Shown one piece after another: positions 25,801 to 33,503 of a stretch of 44,689 nucleotides of DNA; positions within the stretch are counted from its first letter, which is position 1, and each line of letters starts with the position of its first letter. A model generated the notes under the pieces. The model was not told the DNA's origin and searched no databases. It saw only the letters and a program-made list of their open reading frames with translations. A program made the position numbers and the translations under genes. Where the stretch lies: the NCBI GenBank assembly GCA_017478245.1, contig JAFVDW010000119.1, positions 1 through 44,689 of the forward strand, in the 5' to 3' direction. The DNA is from Lachnospiraceae bacterium (lineage in GTDB: Bacteria; Bacillota; Clostridia; Lachnospirales; Lachnospiraceae).

Positions 25801-26395
25801 TGGAATCCACCTCATCTCCCCACAGCTCAACTCGATAGGGATTCTCCTCCGTCAGATCATAAATATCTACAATACCGCCGCGCACCGAAAATTGACCGGG
25901 GCTCTCCACCTGATAGCTCTTTTCATATCCCATGGCAACCAGTCTTGCCGCCAGAGAGCCTTCCTCTAAGCTGCCGCCCCGATATACTTCAATCGTATCT
26001 TTTTCATCCATCAGCACCTGTGGGCTCATCAGTGCCGCATAGGTTGTGACGATTGTGACGGGTTTCCCTTCTATGATGCGCCTGATGGTACGAATGCGTT
26101 CTTTCACCAACTGATTTCCATGAATATCCGCCTGAAAAAAAATCAAATCCTTGGCAGGATAAAACATGACATTCTTGTCATAAAATTTGTATTCCTCATA
26201 GAATTCCTTTGCCTTCAGGTCATTATAAGTAACAATGACTTTATATTTTAAGCCATCGCTAAGACCATAAATCATATGTAATTTTTGGGAATCAACACAG
26301 CCTGTCAGGGCAATGGAACCTTTGTCTGCCCGAAGGCACTCCCGCATCTGTTCATATTCTGCAAGCTCTTTCAGCGGAGCAAGTAGTGCATTCAT
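22847..26395 (-). CDS. mfd: Transcription-repair coupling factor Mfd
   Basis: This 1182-aa protein removes RNA polymerase stalled at lesions and recruits UvrA. In order it has a UvrB-like N-terminal module (residues 1-~350), the CarD-like RNA-polymerase-interacting domain (VGDYVVHETHGLGIYQGIEK, ~507), a RecG-like translocase with Walker A CGDVGYGKTEIA (~657), the DEEQ box LLIIDEEQRFGV (~760) and TATPIPRTLHMSL. The C-terminal domain follows. A lysine-rich stretch (KKKKKKRR) just before the RID is a lineage feature. It follows pth by 41 bp, the conserved pth-mfd order of Firmicutes, and is probably cotranscribed with it. Confidence 0.97.
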   Translation of the reverse strand: MNALLAPLKELAEYEQMRECLRADKGSIALTGCVDSQKLHMIYGLSDGLKYKVIVTYNDLKAKEFYEEYKFYDKNVMFYPAKDLIFFQADIHGNQLVKERIRTIRRIIEGKPVTIVTTYAALMSPQVLMDEKDTIEVYRGGSLEEGSLAARLVAMGYEKSYQVESPGQFSVRGGIVDIYDLTEENPYRVELWGDEVDSIRTFDVLSQRSIEKLESIRIYPASEFAMDEERIRRGLVKLEQEAARQEQYFRDAHRPEEATRIARQVKELKEQLLELQSKTNLESYIRYFYEETVTLPELVQHMAERTAARCAFFMDEPARIKEAAEAVEAEFRESMSGRAEKGYILPGQMNILYSGEQVAARLLQGNVVTIATMDGKQGYFKAEKKYDIDVRNTPSYHNSFETLVKDLKQYRKKGYRVLLLSGSRTRAKRLAEDLRDQEVSAVYTEDPQRSVLPGEVLTYYGHVARGFEYPLLKFVVLSETDIFGAEKKKKKKRRVYQGQKINRFEDLQVGDYVVHETHGLGIYQGIEKVEMDKTVKDYIKISYRDGGNLYVLATGLDVIQKYASADAKKPKLNKLGTKEWERTKSKVRSAVGEVAKELVELYALRQEAQGYQYGKDTVWQKEFEEMFPFEETEDQLAAIADTKADMESTKIMDRLICGDVGYGKTEIAIRAAFKAVSEGKQVVYLVPTTILAQQHYNTFTQRMKDFPIRVDLMSRFRTPAEQKKTVADLQKGMVDIVIGTHRVLSADIKFKDLGLLIIDEEQRFGVTHKEKIKHLKENVDVLTLTATPIPRTLHMSLIGIRDMSVLEEAPNDRLPIQTFVCEYNEEMVREAIARELARGGQVYYVYNRVNNIADIAGRIAALVPEANVAFAHGQMKEHELERIMVDFVEGEIDVLVSTTIIETGLDISNVNTMIIHDSDNLGLSQLYQLRGRVGRSNRTAYAFLMYKRDKMLKEVAEKRLSAIREFTDLGSGFKIAMRDLEIRGAGNLLGTRQHGHMEAVGYEMYCNMLNEAVKKLKGIETKEDFTTVIDLDVDAFIPASYIVNEVQKLDIYKRIAGIENTKERDDMRDELLDRFGEIPKSVDNLLRIALIRVAAHDLFMTEIKGKNERIIFTFRPDAEIDPANIPQLLKLCGKDLSFTAYGNPYFTYKYRKTGLVETDAELLLEKTESLLKQMSNFLRKRG

Positions 26396-26436
26396 GATGT
26401 TTCAACCATACCTTTCTCTATATCCATTTCACAAAT

Positions 26437-27006
26437 TCATGCCTTGCGGTTATAGGTATTCATGGCAGCATCCGGTCCTTCTGTCAGAATCATTCGGATA
26501 GCATCCGTCGCTCGTGATACTGCCTCATCCATCCGCACACGCTCATCCTTTGAAAAATGTCCCAACACATAATCCGCCAGATCGTATCCCTTGGGTTTTT
26601 CTCCCACACCCATTTTGATGCGCATAAAGCTGTCGTGTCCCAGATGGGAAATAATGTTTTTTAAACCGTTGTGTCCTCCGGCACTACCCTTCTTGCGCAC
26701 GCGCAACTGTGCCACCTCCAGGCTGATATCGTCCGAAATCACAATCAATTCCGTCCGCTCATCCGCCTTGTAATAGTCTATCAGCTCCCGTACACTTTCG
26801 CCGCTGAGGTTCATAAAGGTCTGTGGCTTGGCAAGAATGCACTTTAAGCCCGCCACATAGCCCTTGCCGATAAGTGCCTTATGCTTTTTTTCTAACACTG
26901 CAATATTTTCCTGCTCTGCTAATTGGTCTATTACATCAAAGCCAATATTATGTCTTGTATTTTCATATTCCTTCTTAGGGTTGCCCAGCCCGACGATTAT
27001 GTACAT
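26437..27006 (-). CDS. pth: Peptidyl-tRNA hydrolase
   Basis: A 189-aa Pth that frees tRNA from peptidyl-tRNA dropped by ribosomes. Visible motifs: MYIIVGLGNPKKEYENTRHN with catalytic His19 (His20 in E. coli), KPQTFMNLSGESV, the VISDDISLE aspartate, and KGSAGGHNGLKNIISHLG. Length and spacing are standard. In B. subtilis the gene is spoVC and is followed by fin and mfd. Here mfd follows directly, 41 bp later. Two tandem promoters lie upstream (27140-27168 and 27222-27250). Confidence 0.97.
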   Translation of the reverse strand: MYIIVGLGNPKKEYENTRHNIGFDVIDQLAEQENIAVLEKKHKALIGKGYVAGLKCILAKPQTFMNLSGESVRELIDYYKADERTELIVISDDISLEVAQLRVRKKGSAGGHNGLKNIISHLGHDSFMRIKMGVGEKPKGYDLADYVLGHFSKDERVRMDEAVSRATDAIRMILTEGPDAAMNTYNRKA

Positions 27007-27139
27007 ATTTTTCCTTTCCCGATATCACTCGCCGAAAAAGGCGCAAAGCCCGAAAACTTAATAAGACTTTACACCTTGATTAAATGGTTGCTATTTAGTT
27101 TTTAATATGTGCACCGTCCTCACATAATTGATAATTTAT

Positions 27140-27168
27140 ATTATAAGGACTTTTTTTGCAGGTGTAAA
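27140..27168 (-). promoter_or_regulatory. Proximal pth promoter
   Basis: On the minus strand TTTACA (27163-27168) and TATAAT (27140-27145) are spaced by 17 bp. The flanks GCTTTACACC and TCCTTATAAT are shared with the second promoter 82 bp upstream. Confidence 0.75.
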
Positions 27169-27221
27169 GCATGTTTCAGTTTTCATACAAGAAATCATCC
27201 GTATTTACGCATTTTAAATAC

Positions 27222-27250
27222 ATTATAAGGATTTTAATATACGGTGTAAA
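27222..27250 (-). promoter_or_regulatory. Distal pth promoter
   Basis: On the minus strand TTTACA (27245-27250) and TATAAT (27222-27227) are spaced by 17 bp, with the same GCTTTACACC/TCCTTATAAT flanks as the proximal copy. The spacer sequences differ, so it is a duplicated promoter framework and not a simple recent duplication. Confidence 0.72.
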
Positions 27251-27360
27251 GCCTTATTAAATTTTCAAGGTACATTCAAATCGGAGAAGTCAAAAGACAG
27301 TTTAATCAGAATAATGGATGTAAAAATTTTAGAAATATCATTGAATTTGAAATTTTTTAA

Positions 27361-27418
27361 GGGCACGCCCGCACCGGCAACCGTAAAGAACCAGTTATCG
27401 ATGCGGGTTGTCGCACCC
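27361..27418 (-). ncRNA. Structured RNA element just downstream of spoVG (terminator-like or unknown)
   Basis: The minus-strand transcript can fold into three stacked helices: GGGTGC (27413-27418) with GTGCCC (27361-27366, two GU pairs), CCCGCA (27402-27407) with TGCGGG (27368-27373), and AACTG (27392-27396) with CGGTT (27379-27383). Internal loops separate them. It lies 20-77 bp after the spoVG stop and is GC-rich in an AT-rich gap. The sequence after it is TTAAAAAATTT and not a clean U-run, so a simple rho-independent terminator is not certain. I do not recognise a riboswitch class. Confidence 0.45.
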
Positions 27419-27437
27419 AAGAACAGCTTTTTATATC

Positions 27438-27716
27438 CTACTCGCCTGCTTCTTCAGGCTCTTCCAACGCTTTCTCATATCTTGCGAGAATGAGTCTCTG
27501 GATATTTTCTCTGGTGGTTGAGTTAATGGGATGTGCTATATCGCGATACTCTCCGTCCACAGCCTTTTTGCTGGGCATAGCAATAAACAATCCATTCTCG
27601 CCCTCGATGACCTTGATGTCATGCACCACAAACTCATCGTCCAGAGTGATGGAAACAATCGCTTTCATCTTGCCTTCTTTTGCGATCTTGCGAACACGAA
27701 CATCTGTTATCTGCAT
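27438..27716 (-). CDS. spoVG: Septation/sporulation regulator SpoVG
   Basis: A 92-aa SpoVG. The family core is clear: [20 protein letters not shown], then [19 protein letters not shown], and the signature [10 protein letters not shown] followed by [12 protein letters not shown]. SpoVG is a small nucleic-acid-binding protein affecting septation, sporulation and RNA metabolism in Firmicutes. A purine-rich AAGGGGG site precedes the ATG. It lies 23 bp downstream of glgD. In B. subtilis spoVG neighbours gcaD and prs and lies a few genes from pth and mfd, so a remnant of that neighbourhood is retained here. Confidence 0.97.
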   Translation of the reverse strand: MQITDVRVRKIAKEGKMKAIVSITLDDEFVVHDIKVIEGENGLFIAMPSKKAVDGEYRDIAHPINSTTRENIQRLILARYEKALEEPEEAGE

Positions 27717-27739
27717 CTGTAAGACCCCCTTATAGTTTT

Positions 27740-28858
27740 CTAAATCATATACCGCTCATTGCGTTCGACTACGATTTTAATCTCGTCTTCTCCCACAAAA
27801 TGTGAGTTTGCCTTAATTGTACCATGACTTTCCACTATACAATTCTCAATATAAGTGTTGTCCCCAATGTACACATCATTTAATATAATAGAATTCTTGA
27901 TTACACAGTTGTTGCCAATATAGCTTTTCTTGAATACCACGGAATCTTCCACCGTTCCATTCACAATACAACCGCTGGAAATCAAGCTGTTTCTTACACT
28001 TACGCCCACATTGTACTTCGCAGGCGGCAGGTCGTCCACCTTAGAATAAATATCAGGATACTGGTTGAAGAAGTAATCCCGCACCTCCGGCTTCAGGAAA
28101 TCCATATTCGTATTATAGTAATCCTCTACAGATGCAATATTACTCCAGTAATCCGTAATCTTGTAGCCATAAATCCGCTTCACATCCTTATAACGGATGA
28201 GAATATCACGCACGAAGTCATAGCGATCCTCCTCCGCGCATTTTTCAATCATCTCAATCAACTGACGGCGGCGAACTACATAAATACCACAGGAAATCGT
28301 ATTGCTCTTAGCCTGCAGGGGTTTTTCCTCAAAATCCTCGATACGATAGTCCTCGTTCATACGGACGGTTCCATACCGGTCAACCTTCGCGCTCTGACCC
28401 ATATCCCGGCACACAACCGTGATATCCGCTTTTTTATCAATATGGTACTCCAACACTTTGTTGAAATCCATCTTGTATACAACATCACCCGATGCAATCA
28501 CTACATAGGGCTCATGGCTGCTTTTCAGAAAGCTTAAGTTCTGATAAATCGCATCTGCGGTTCCCCTATACCAACTGCTGTTGTCTGTAGTTACCGCAGG
28601 CGTGAAAACAAACAGTCCGCCCTGCTTACGTCCGAAATCCCACCATTTTGAGGAATTGAGATGTTCATTCAAGCTTCTTGCATTGTACTGAGTGAATACT
28701 GCCACCTTCTGAATATGCGAGTTGGACATATTACTCAATGTAAAGTCAATACTTCGATAGCTGCCCGCTATGGGCATTGCACACACAGCCCTCTTCTGTG
28801 ACAACTCTTTCATCCGGCGATTATTGCCGCCTGCCAAAATAATTCCAATCGCTCTCAC
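27740..28858 (-). CDS. glgD: GlgD, ADP-glucose pyrophosphorylase-like regulatory subunit
   Basis: A 372-aa nucleotidyltransferase-fold protein with a C-terminal left-handed beta-helix. The N-terminal loop is degenerate compared with Glg[21 protein letters not shown] replaces the GGxGxRLxxLTxxRAKPAV consensus. The SIDFTLSN segment is retained. GlgD is the non-catalytic or weakly catalytic partner that forms a heterotetramer with GlgC and modulates glycogen synthesis in Firmicutes. Its start codon overlaps the glgC stop by one base, so translation is coupled. No glgA or glgB appears in the window. Confidence 0.93.
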   Translation of the reverse strand: MRAIGIILAGGNNRRMKELSQKRAVCAMPIAGSYRSIDFTLSNMSNSHIQKVAVFTQYNARSLNEHLNSSKWWDFGRKQGGLFVFTPAVTTDNSSWYRGTADAIYQNLSFLKSSHEPYVVIASGDVVYKMDFNKVLEYHIDKKADITVVCRDMGQSAKVDRYGTVRMNEDYRIEDFEEKPLQAKSNTISCGIYVVRRRQLIEMIEKCAEEDRYDFVRDILIRYKDVKRIYGYKITDYWSNIASVEDYYNTNMDFLKPEVRDYFFNQYPDIYSKVDDLPPAKYNVGVSVRNSLISSGCIVNGTVEDSVVFKKSYIGNNCVIKNSIILNDVYIGDNTYIENCIVESHGTIKANSHFVGEDEIKIVVERNERYMI

Positions 28859-30129
28859 TATTCATCACCTGCCTTAATCAATGTCCTGCCGCTTGCGAGA
28901 TAGGAATCTACATAATCAGCAGCGCTCGTCACACCAAATACAACCGAATTCTTACCTACCGTGATACCATCGGGTATTACGCTCTTCTCTCCCACTGTGA
29001 CAATTCCGTGGTTATAAATATGAGGAGCTCTGTCATTCTCCACTTCGTCCCCCACACCAAGCTTCACTCCGTTGCCGATCTGCACATTTTCTGCAACGAT
29101 AGCTTTGTTCAGCTCGCAATTCTCACCAATCTTGGTCTGATTCATAATGATGGAATCCCTTACTACAGTGCCTTTTCCGATAGTCACTCCGCACCCAATC
29201 ACCGAATTATAAACCTGTCCATAAATCGCAGAGCCCTCACCTATGATACTGCGCTGCACCACACTTTCATTAGAAAAATACTGGGGCGGCTGAATCTCAC
29301 TCTTGGTGAATATCTTCCAATATTCCTCATATAGATTGAACTCCGGAACAATATCGATGAGCTCCATATTGGCTTCCCAATAAGAATTCAACGTACCTAC
29401 ATCCTTCCAGTAACCGATGAATTCATAAGCATACAAGGGGGCTCCCTTCTCATGGCAATAGGGAATCACATGCTTACCAAAATCCAATGCCGGCTGATCT
29501 GCCATAGCAATCAGTGCTTCCCGCAAGGTTTTCCAATTAAAAATATAGATACCCATGCTCGCCAGATTACTTCTGGGATGCTCCGGCTTCTCCTCAAACT
29601 CCGTAATTCGCTTATTCTCATCTGCGATCATGATACCAAAACGACTTGCCTCCTCCATAGGAACAGGCATAACTGCGATTGTGACCTCCGCGCCGTTGGC
29701 TTTGTGGAAATCCAACATCAGTTCATAATCCATCTTATAAATATGATCACCCGATAGAATCAGCACATATTCCGGATTAAAGCTCTCCATATATTCTATG
29801 TTTTGATAAATGGCGTTGGCGGTACCGGTGTACCACTCACTGTTAGAGCTCTTCTCATATGGGGGCAATACCGTTACACCGCCTATGTTGCGGTCCAAAT
29901 CCCATGGAATACCGATACCGATATGGGAATTTAACCGAAGCGGCTGATACTGCGTCAGCACGCCCACCGTATCCACTCCGGAATTGATACAGTTGGACAA
30001 GGGAAAATCGATAATACGGTACTTCCCTCCGAATGCAACGGCAGGCTTCGCCACCTTGGAGGTCAATACCCCCAAACGGCTTCCCTGACCGCCAGCCAAT
30101 AACATTGCAATCATTTCTTTCTTAACCAT
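28858..30129 (-). CDS. glgC: Glucose-1-phosphate adenylyltransferase catalytic subunit GlgC
   Basis: A 423-aa enzyme making ADP-glucose from ATP and glucose-1-phosphate, the committed step of bacterial glycogen synthesis. It has the intact signature [20 protein letters not shown] followed by [14 protein letters not shown], plus the sugar-phosphate site (DFGKHVIPY), the [12 protein letters not shown] metal-site Asp and the C-terminal beta-helix. A GAGGTGATG ribosome-binding site precedes the ATG. The transcript probably has a leader of about 280 nt containing tandem repeats and a long hairpin. Confidence 0.96.
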   Translation of the reverse strand: MVKKEMIAMLLAGGQGSRLGVLTSKVAKPAVAFGGKYRIIDFPLSNCINSGVDTVGVLTQYQPLRLNSHIGIGIPWDLDRNIGGVTVLPPYEKSSNSEWYTGTANAIYQNIEYMESFNPEYVLILSGDHIYKMDYELMLDFHKANGAEVTIAVMPVPMEEASRFGIMIADENKRITEFEEKPEHPRSNLASMGIYIFNWKTLREALIAMADQPALDFGKHVIPYCHEKGAPLYAYEFIGYWKDVGTLNSYWEANMELIDIVPEFNLYEEYWKIFTKSEIQPPQYFSNESVVQRSIIGEGSAIYGQVYNSVIGCGVTIGKGTVVRDSIIMNQTKIGENCELNKAIVAENVQIGNGVKLGVGDEVENDRAPHIYNHGIVTVGEKSVIPDGITVGKNSVVFGVTSAADYVDSYLASGRTLIKAGDE

Positions 30130-30197
30130 GTCATCACCTCAATCTAGCCTAAATTTTAAGTCCACCACGTTCGCTGTGCCCGCTCGCACCGCACGCT

Positions 30198-30320
30198 CGC
30201 CGTGCCCACTGTTCACGGGCTTCGCCCACATTCTTCGCCGTGCCCACTGTTCACGGGCTTCGCCCACATTCTTCGCCGTGCCTACTCGTGACTAGCGTCA
30301 CTCGTTCACGGGCTTCGCCC
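30198..30320. repeat. Tandem 38-bp repeats with GGGC-TTC-GCCC mini-hairpins in the glgC leader
   Basis: A 38-bp unit (beginning CGCCGTGCCCACTGTTCACG) occurs at 30198-30235 and again, identical, at 30236-30273. A diverged partial copy from 30274 ends with the same GTTCACGGGCTTCGCCC. Each copy can form a small GGGCTTCGCCC hairpin. There are no spacers, so this is not a CRISPR array. Confidence 0.85.
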
Positions 30321-30324
30321 TATA

Positions 30325-30387
30325 TGCGAACACACAATGATACTCTCGTGGATGCAAGCATCCGTCGAGTATCGTTGTATGTTCGCA
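30325..30387. repeat. Long imperfect hairpin in the glgC 5' leader
   Basis: Arms 30325-30345 (TGCGAACACACAATGATACTC) and 30367-30387 pair at 19 of 21 positions. An inner perfect GGATGC-AA-GCATCC hairpin sits between them. The structure lies just downstream of the probable glgC transcription start. Confidence 0.8.
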
Positions 30388-30412
30388 TGCACGGCTCATT
30401 GCCTATGTGTAC

Positions 30413-30441
30413 ATTATATCATACGCATTACGGAAAGTGAA
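30413..30441 (-). promoter_or_regulatory. Probable glgC-glgD-spoVG promoter
   Basis: On the minus strand TTCACT (30436-30441) and TATAAT (30413-30418) are spaced by 17 bp. Transcription from here would include the hairpin and tandem repeats before glgC. Confidence 0.55.
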
Positions 30442-30596
30442 TATTATTTGCCAAAAAAATGTAGGACTTTTCAATATTTATCTATATTTTTTACAGATTT
30501 TCTACAAATTATTTAATAATTATATCTATGATGCCCAATAATTCTCATCAATCGCATAATTGTTTCTTGTCATTTGTTACAGTTTCGCTGTGGCAC

Positions 30597-30625
30597 TTGT
30601 TTTTTCGCCGGAAAGTGCATATAAT
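30597..30625 (+). promoter_or_regulatory. Sigma-A-type promoter of murC
   Basis: TTGTTT (30597-30602) and TATAAT (30620-30625) are spaced by 17 bp, 35 bp before the murC start. The region 30442-30596 between this and the glgC promoter is AT-rich and shows no further recognisable feature. Confidence 0.75.
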
Positions 30626-30659
30626 CATACATATAATATAAGAAAAGGAAGGTTCCATT

Positions 30660-32057
30660 ATGTACGAGATAGATTTTCAAAATCCCTCCTCCATATATTT
30701 TGTAGGAATCGGCGGCATCAGCATGAGCGGTCTTGCGGAGATTCTTGCCGATGCTCATTTTACAGTATCCGGCTCCGACCGAAGCAAAAGTGCTTTGACA
30801 GAAAGCCTGGAGCAAAAAGGTATCCGGGTTTACTACGGTCAGCGCCGTGAGAATATCACGCCGGACATCGACTGTGTGATTTTCACCAGTGCCATTAAAG
30901 AGGATAATCCTGAATACATCGCCACTGTAGAACTTGGTCTGCCTCATCTGACCCGCGCTGAGCTTCTGGGTCAGCTCATGAAAAATTACAAGACCTCTAT
31001 TGCCATTAGCGGCACTCACGGCAAGACCACGACCACCTCCATGGTGAGCGAGATTCTGCTGCAGGCTGATACAGACCCCACCCTGTCCATCGGGGGGATT
31101 CTAAAGACGATCGGCGGCAATATCCGTGTGGGAGGCTCCGAATATTTTGTGACAGAGGCTTGTGAATACACCAACAGCTTCTTAAGCTTTCTGCCCACCA
31201 TCGGCATTATCCTCAACATCGAAGAGGATCATATGGATTTCTTCAAGGATCTTGCGGATATTCGCCACTCTTTCCGGGCGTTTGCCGAGCTTCTGCCCGC
31301 AGACGGTTATCTGATCGTCAACGGCGAGATTGATGACTATCGCGAAATCACGTCCGGCTTGTCCTGCCGTGTGATCACTTATTGTAATAGTCCCCATACC
31401 AGCGCCGGATTGCCTGCGGACTATTATGCGTCGGATATCAGCTATGATTCATCCGGTCATCCCTCCTTTCAATTACACGACCGCACAGATGCCACTCGCG
31501 AGATTTCTCTGCAGGTGCCCGGCGATCATAATGTGTCAAATGCCTTAGCTGCAATCGCTCTTGCCGACCTTGTAGGAATTGACAGTGATATTTCCGCAAA
31601 AGCTCTGCATTCCTTCACCGGAACTGACAGACGTTTTGAATACAAGGGCAGCATCGGCGGTGTTACTATAATAGATGATTATGCACATCATCCCACAGAA
31701 ATTACAGCAACTTTGTCCGCAGCAGCAAAATATCCCCACAAGACTCTCTGGTGCGTTTTCCAGCCCCACACCTACACGCGCACCAAAGCGTTTCTGGGTG
31801 ACTTTGCCAAGGCGCTCTCTGCGGCAGACCGTATTGTTCTGGCTGACATATACGCAGCCCGCGAGACTGACAATCTGGGAATCAGCTCCGAGACTTTGAA
31901 GCAGGAGATTGAGGCGTTGGGACATGAATGCAGTTATTTTGCCACTTTCGATGAGATAGAAAATTTTCTTTTAGAAAATTGCATAAACGGTGACCTGTTG
32001 ATAACTATGGGTGCCGGAGACGTGCATAAAATCGGCGAAAAACTACTCGGTCAATAA
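30660..32057 (+). CDS. murC: UDP-N-acetylmuramate--L-alanine ligase MurC
   Basis: A 465-aa Mur ligase that adds the first amino acid of the peptidoglycan stem peptide. The N-terminal Rossmann segment is SIYFVGIGGISMSGLAEIL. The ATP loop is SGTHGKTTTTSM (~residue 118-128). The central EACEYTNSFL and the C-terminal DDYAHHPTEI motif (~338) are also typical. An AAGGAAGG site precedes the ATG. Length is standard. It is the first of five rightward genes; a 14-bp inverted repeat followed by a T-rich stretch just after it may end its transcript. Confidence 0.96.
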   Translation: MYEIDFQNPSSIYFVGIGGISMSGLAEILADAHFTVSGSDRSKSALTESLEQKGIRVYYGQRRENITPDIDCVIFTSAIKEDNPEYIATVELGLPHLTRAELLGQLMKNYKTSIAISGTHGKTTTTSMVSEILLQADTDPTLSIGGILKTIGGNIRVGGSEYFVTEACEYTNSFLSFLPTIGIILNIEEDHMDFFKDLADIRHSFRAFAELLPADGYLIVNGEIDDYREITSGLSCRVITYCNSPHTSAGLPADYYASDISYDSSGHPSFQLHDRTDATREISLQVPGDHNVSNALAAIALADLVGIDSDISAKALHSFTGTDRRFEYKGSIGGVTIIDDYAHHPTEITATLSAAAKYPHKTLWCVFQPHTYTRTKAFLGDFAKALSAADRIVLADIYAARETDNLGISSETLKQEIEALGHECSYFATFDEIENFLLENCINGDLLITMGAGDVHKIGEKLLGQ

Positions 32058-32227
32058 TTATCCACAATATCCACAGTGCAGTAGACTTTTAAATATTTTT
32101 TGCACTGTGGATATTTTTATTTTCATTGTGGATATTATGATTTTTTTCGACAAATAAAAAAGTGTGATTCTACCACAGCATCTTTAATTGCAAAGTAATT
32201 TTATCCACATTATCCACACTTTCCACA
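32058..32227. promoter_or_regulatory. Cluster of DnaA-box-like 9-mers between murC and the dnaD-like gene
   Basis: Three exact consensus DnaA boxes TTATCCACA occur at 32058-32066, 32201-32209 and 32210-32218. One-mismatch ATATCCACA copies lie at 32067-32075 (+), 32106-32114 (-) and 32127-32135 (-), and CTTTCCACA lies at 32219-32227. Several abut with no gap, giving a 9-bp period. The sequence between is AT-rich. It lies directly upstream of two primosome-type genes, so DnaA binding with an effect on their transcription, or on replication, is plausible. Confidence 0.75.
32067..32122 (+). terminator. 14-bp perfect inverted repeat with following T-rich run, possible murC terminator
   Basis: ATATCCACAGTGCA (32067-32080) and TGCACTGTGGATAT (32101-32114) form a perfect 14-bp stem with a 20-nt AT-rich loop, followed by TTTTATTTTC. 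The arms themselves contain DnaA-box-like sequences, so the repeat may serve as a terminator, a protein site, or both. Confidence 0.5.
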
Positions 32228-32297
32228 TTTTGGATAGTGCCTCTATGCTTACAGGGCTTTCGGAAATTTGACTATTTTCTTTTTAAAAGCCTTATGC

Positions 32298-32303
32298 TAT
32301 ACT
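32298..32303 (+). promoter_or_regulatory. Extended -10 element of the dnaD-like gene
   Basis: TGCTATACT (TGn plus TATACT) lies 58 bp before the start codon. The upstream -35 (TTTTCT at 17 bp) is poor, as is usual for extended -10 promoters. Three DnaA-box-like sites sit about 70-100 bp upstream of it. Confidence 0.5.
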
Positions 32304-32360
32304 TGGATTTGCTCGTTTAGGGATTCCCTGAATCAACCGGGCATTGAAAGGATTGACACT

Positions 32361-33488
32361 ATGGCACGCTTAACATTATATCAAGACAATTACATCGACT
32401 CCACTGTTGTGTCCAACTGCTTTATCGACGAGTACATGAAGGATGCCAACGACGCACAGCTCAAGGTATACCTTTATCTCATCCGCATGCTGAATGCCAA
32501 TCAGGCTATCAGTGTGTCCGGTATTGCGGACAAGTTCAATCATACGGAGAAGGATGTTATTCGTGCCCTGAAATATTGGGAAAAAAAGAGTCTCCTCACT
32601 TTAGATTATGATGAAGACAAGAATCTGGTAGGTATCCATCTGCGTGATCTGGATGCACAGCCGGTTCAGACCAAACAGACGTCTGTTCCTATGTCGTTCA
32701 TCACGCAGGCTGCTCTGCGCACCGATCCGGGGCAATTCCCCCTGACAGAATCCGCGGGCAATTCCCATGTAAGCTCTGACAGTACTGCCTCCAAGGAGCA
32801 GTTGGACGAGCCGGAGGAGCGTTTCCCCAAACCTGCTTATACCCCCGCTCAGCTTCGGGAATTTAAGGAGCGCAGTGAGACTGCACAATTACTTTTTATT
32901 GCCGAATCCTATAAGGGTGTACCCCTCACTCCGGCGGAGATGAAGTCCATGCTTTTCTTTAAGGATGTGCTGAATTTTTCGGATGATTTGATTGACTATT
33001 TATTACAATACTGCTTCGACCGCGACAAAAAGAATTTCAAATACATAGAACGTGTTGCCATCAATTGGGCAGAGCAGGGAATTACCACTCCCAAGCAGGC
33101 TGAAAAACAGTCTGCACGCTACGACAAGAATGTATATGCGGTCATGAACGAGTTAGGGAAGTCCGGAAGCCCTACTGCCAAAGAGTTGGAATATATCAAT
33201 CGTTGGATGAGGGAATATGGTTTCTCGATGGATATCATTTTCGAGGCATGCGAGCGCACAGTGATGGCGACAGACAAGCATCGATTTGAATATGCGGAAG
33301 GGATTCTCAGCAGTTGGAAGCGTGCAAATGTACACCACAAATCCGATATCCGCAAGATAGATGACAATTACTTGAGACGTCGTTCCACGACCTCCAAGTC
33401 CTCCAACGTCACGACCAACCGATTCAATCAATTTACACAGAACAGCTATGATTTTGACGCGTTGGAAAAAGAAATTTTGAGTAACTAG
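32361..33488 (+). CDS. DnaD-domain primosome protein
   Basis: The product is 375 aa. The N-terminal third resembles a winged-helix domain (YLYLIRMLNANQAISVSG, then IADKFNHTEKDVIRALKYWE). A linker rich in Pro/Ser follows, then two DnaD/DnaB (DDBH2-type) domains. The YxxxIxxxW signature appears as YIERVAINW in the first and YAEGILSSW in the second. Such proteins help load the replicative helicase at origins and restart sites. The frame is open 31 codons upstream, but the ATG at 32361 has an AAAGGA site and starts at the well-formed N-terminus. It is followed 15 bp later by a DnaI/DnaC-like ATPase, its expected partner. Confidence 0.88.
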   Translation: MARLTLYQDNYIDSTVVSNCFIDEYMKDANDAQLKVYLYLIRMLNANQAISVSGIADKFNHTEKDVIRALKYWEKKSLLTLDYDEDKNLVGIHLRDLDAQPVQTKQTSVPMSFITQAALRTDPGQFPLTESAGNSHVSSDSTASKEQLDEPEERFPKPAYTPAQLREFKERSETAQLLFIAESYKGVPLTPAEMKSMLFFKDVLNFSDDLIDYLLQYCFDRDKKNFKYIERVAINWAEQGITTPKQAEKQSARYDKNVYAVMNELGKSGSPTAKELEYINRWMREYGFSMDIIFEACERTVMATDKHRFEYAEGILSSWKRANVHHKSDIRKIDDNYLRRRSTTSKSSNVTTNRFNQFTQNSYDFDALEKEILSN

Positions 33489-33503
33489 TAAGGAGACGCC
33501 TAA

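Larger units (their letters stand above)
27052..27266. repeat. 24-bp imperfect inverted repeat enclosing the pth promoters
   Basis: GAAAACTTAATAAGACTTTACACC (two 12-base halves, 27052-27075) is matched by its inverted copy at 27243-27266 with 22 of 24 positions identical. The arms are 167 bp apart. The right arm contains the -35 element of the distal pth promoter. It could be a pair of operator sites for one regulator, or the ends of a small MITE-like element. Confidence 0.6.

Noticed and set aside
30198-30320. CRISPR array
   Set aside because: The 38-bp units are directly adjacent with no unique spacers, there are too few copies, and no cas genes are present.
32058-32227. Chromosomal origin oriC
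   Set aside because: DnaA boxes are dense, but dnaA and dnaN are absent and gene orientation does not diverge consistently from this point. Kept as a DnaA-box cluster only.
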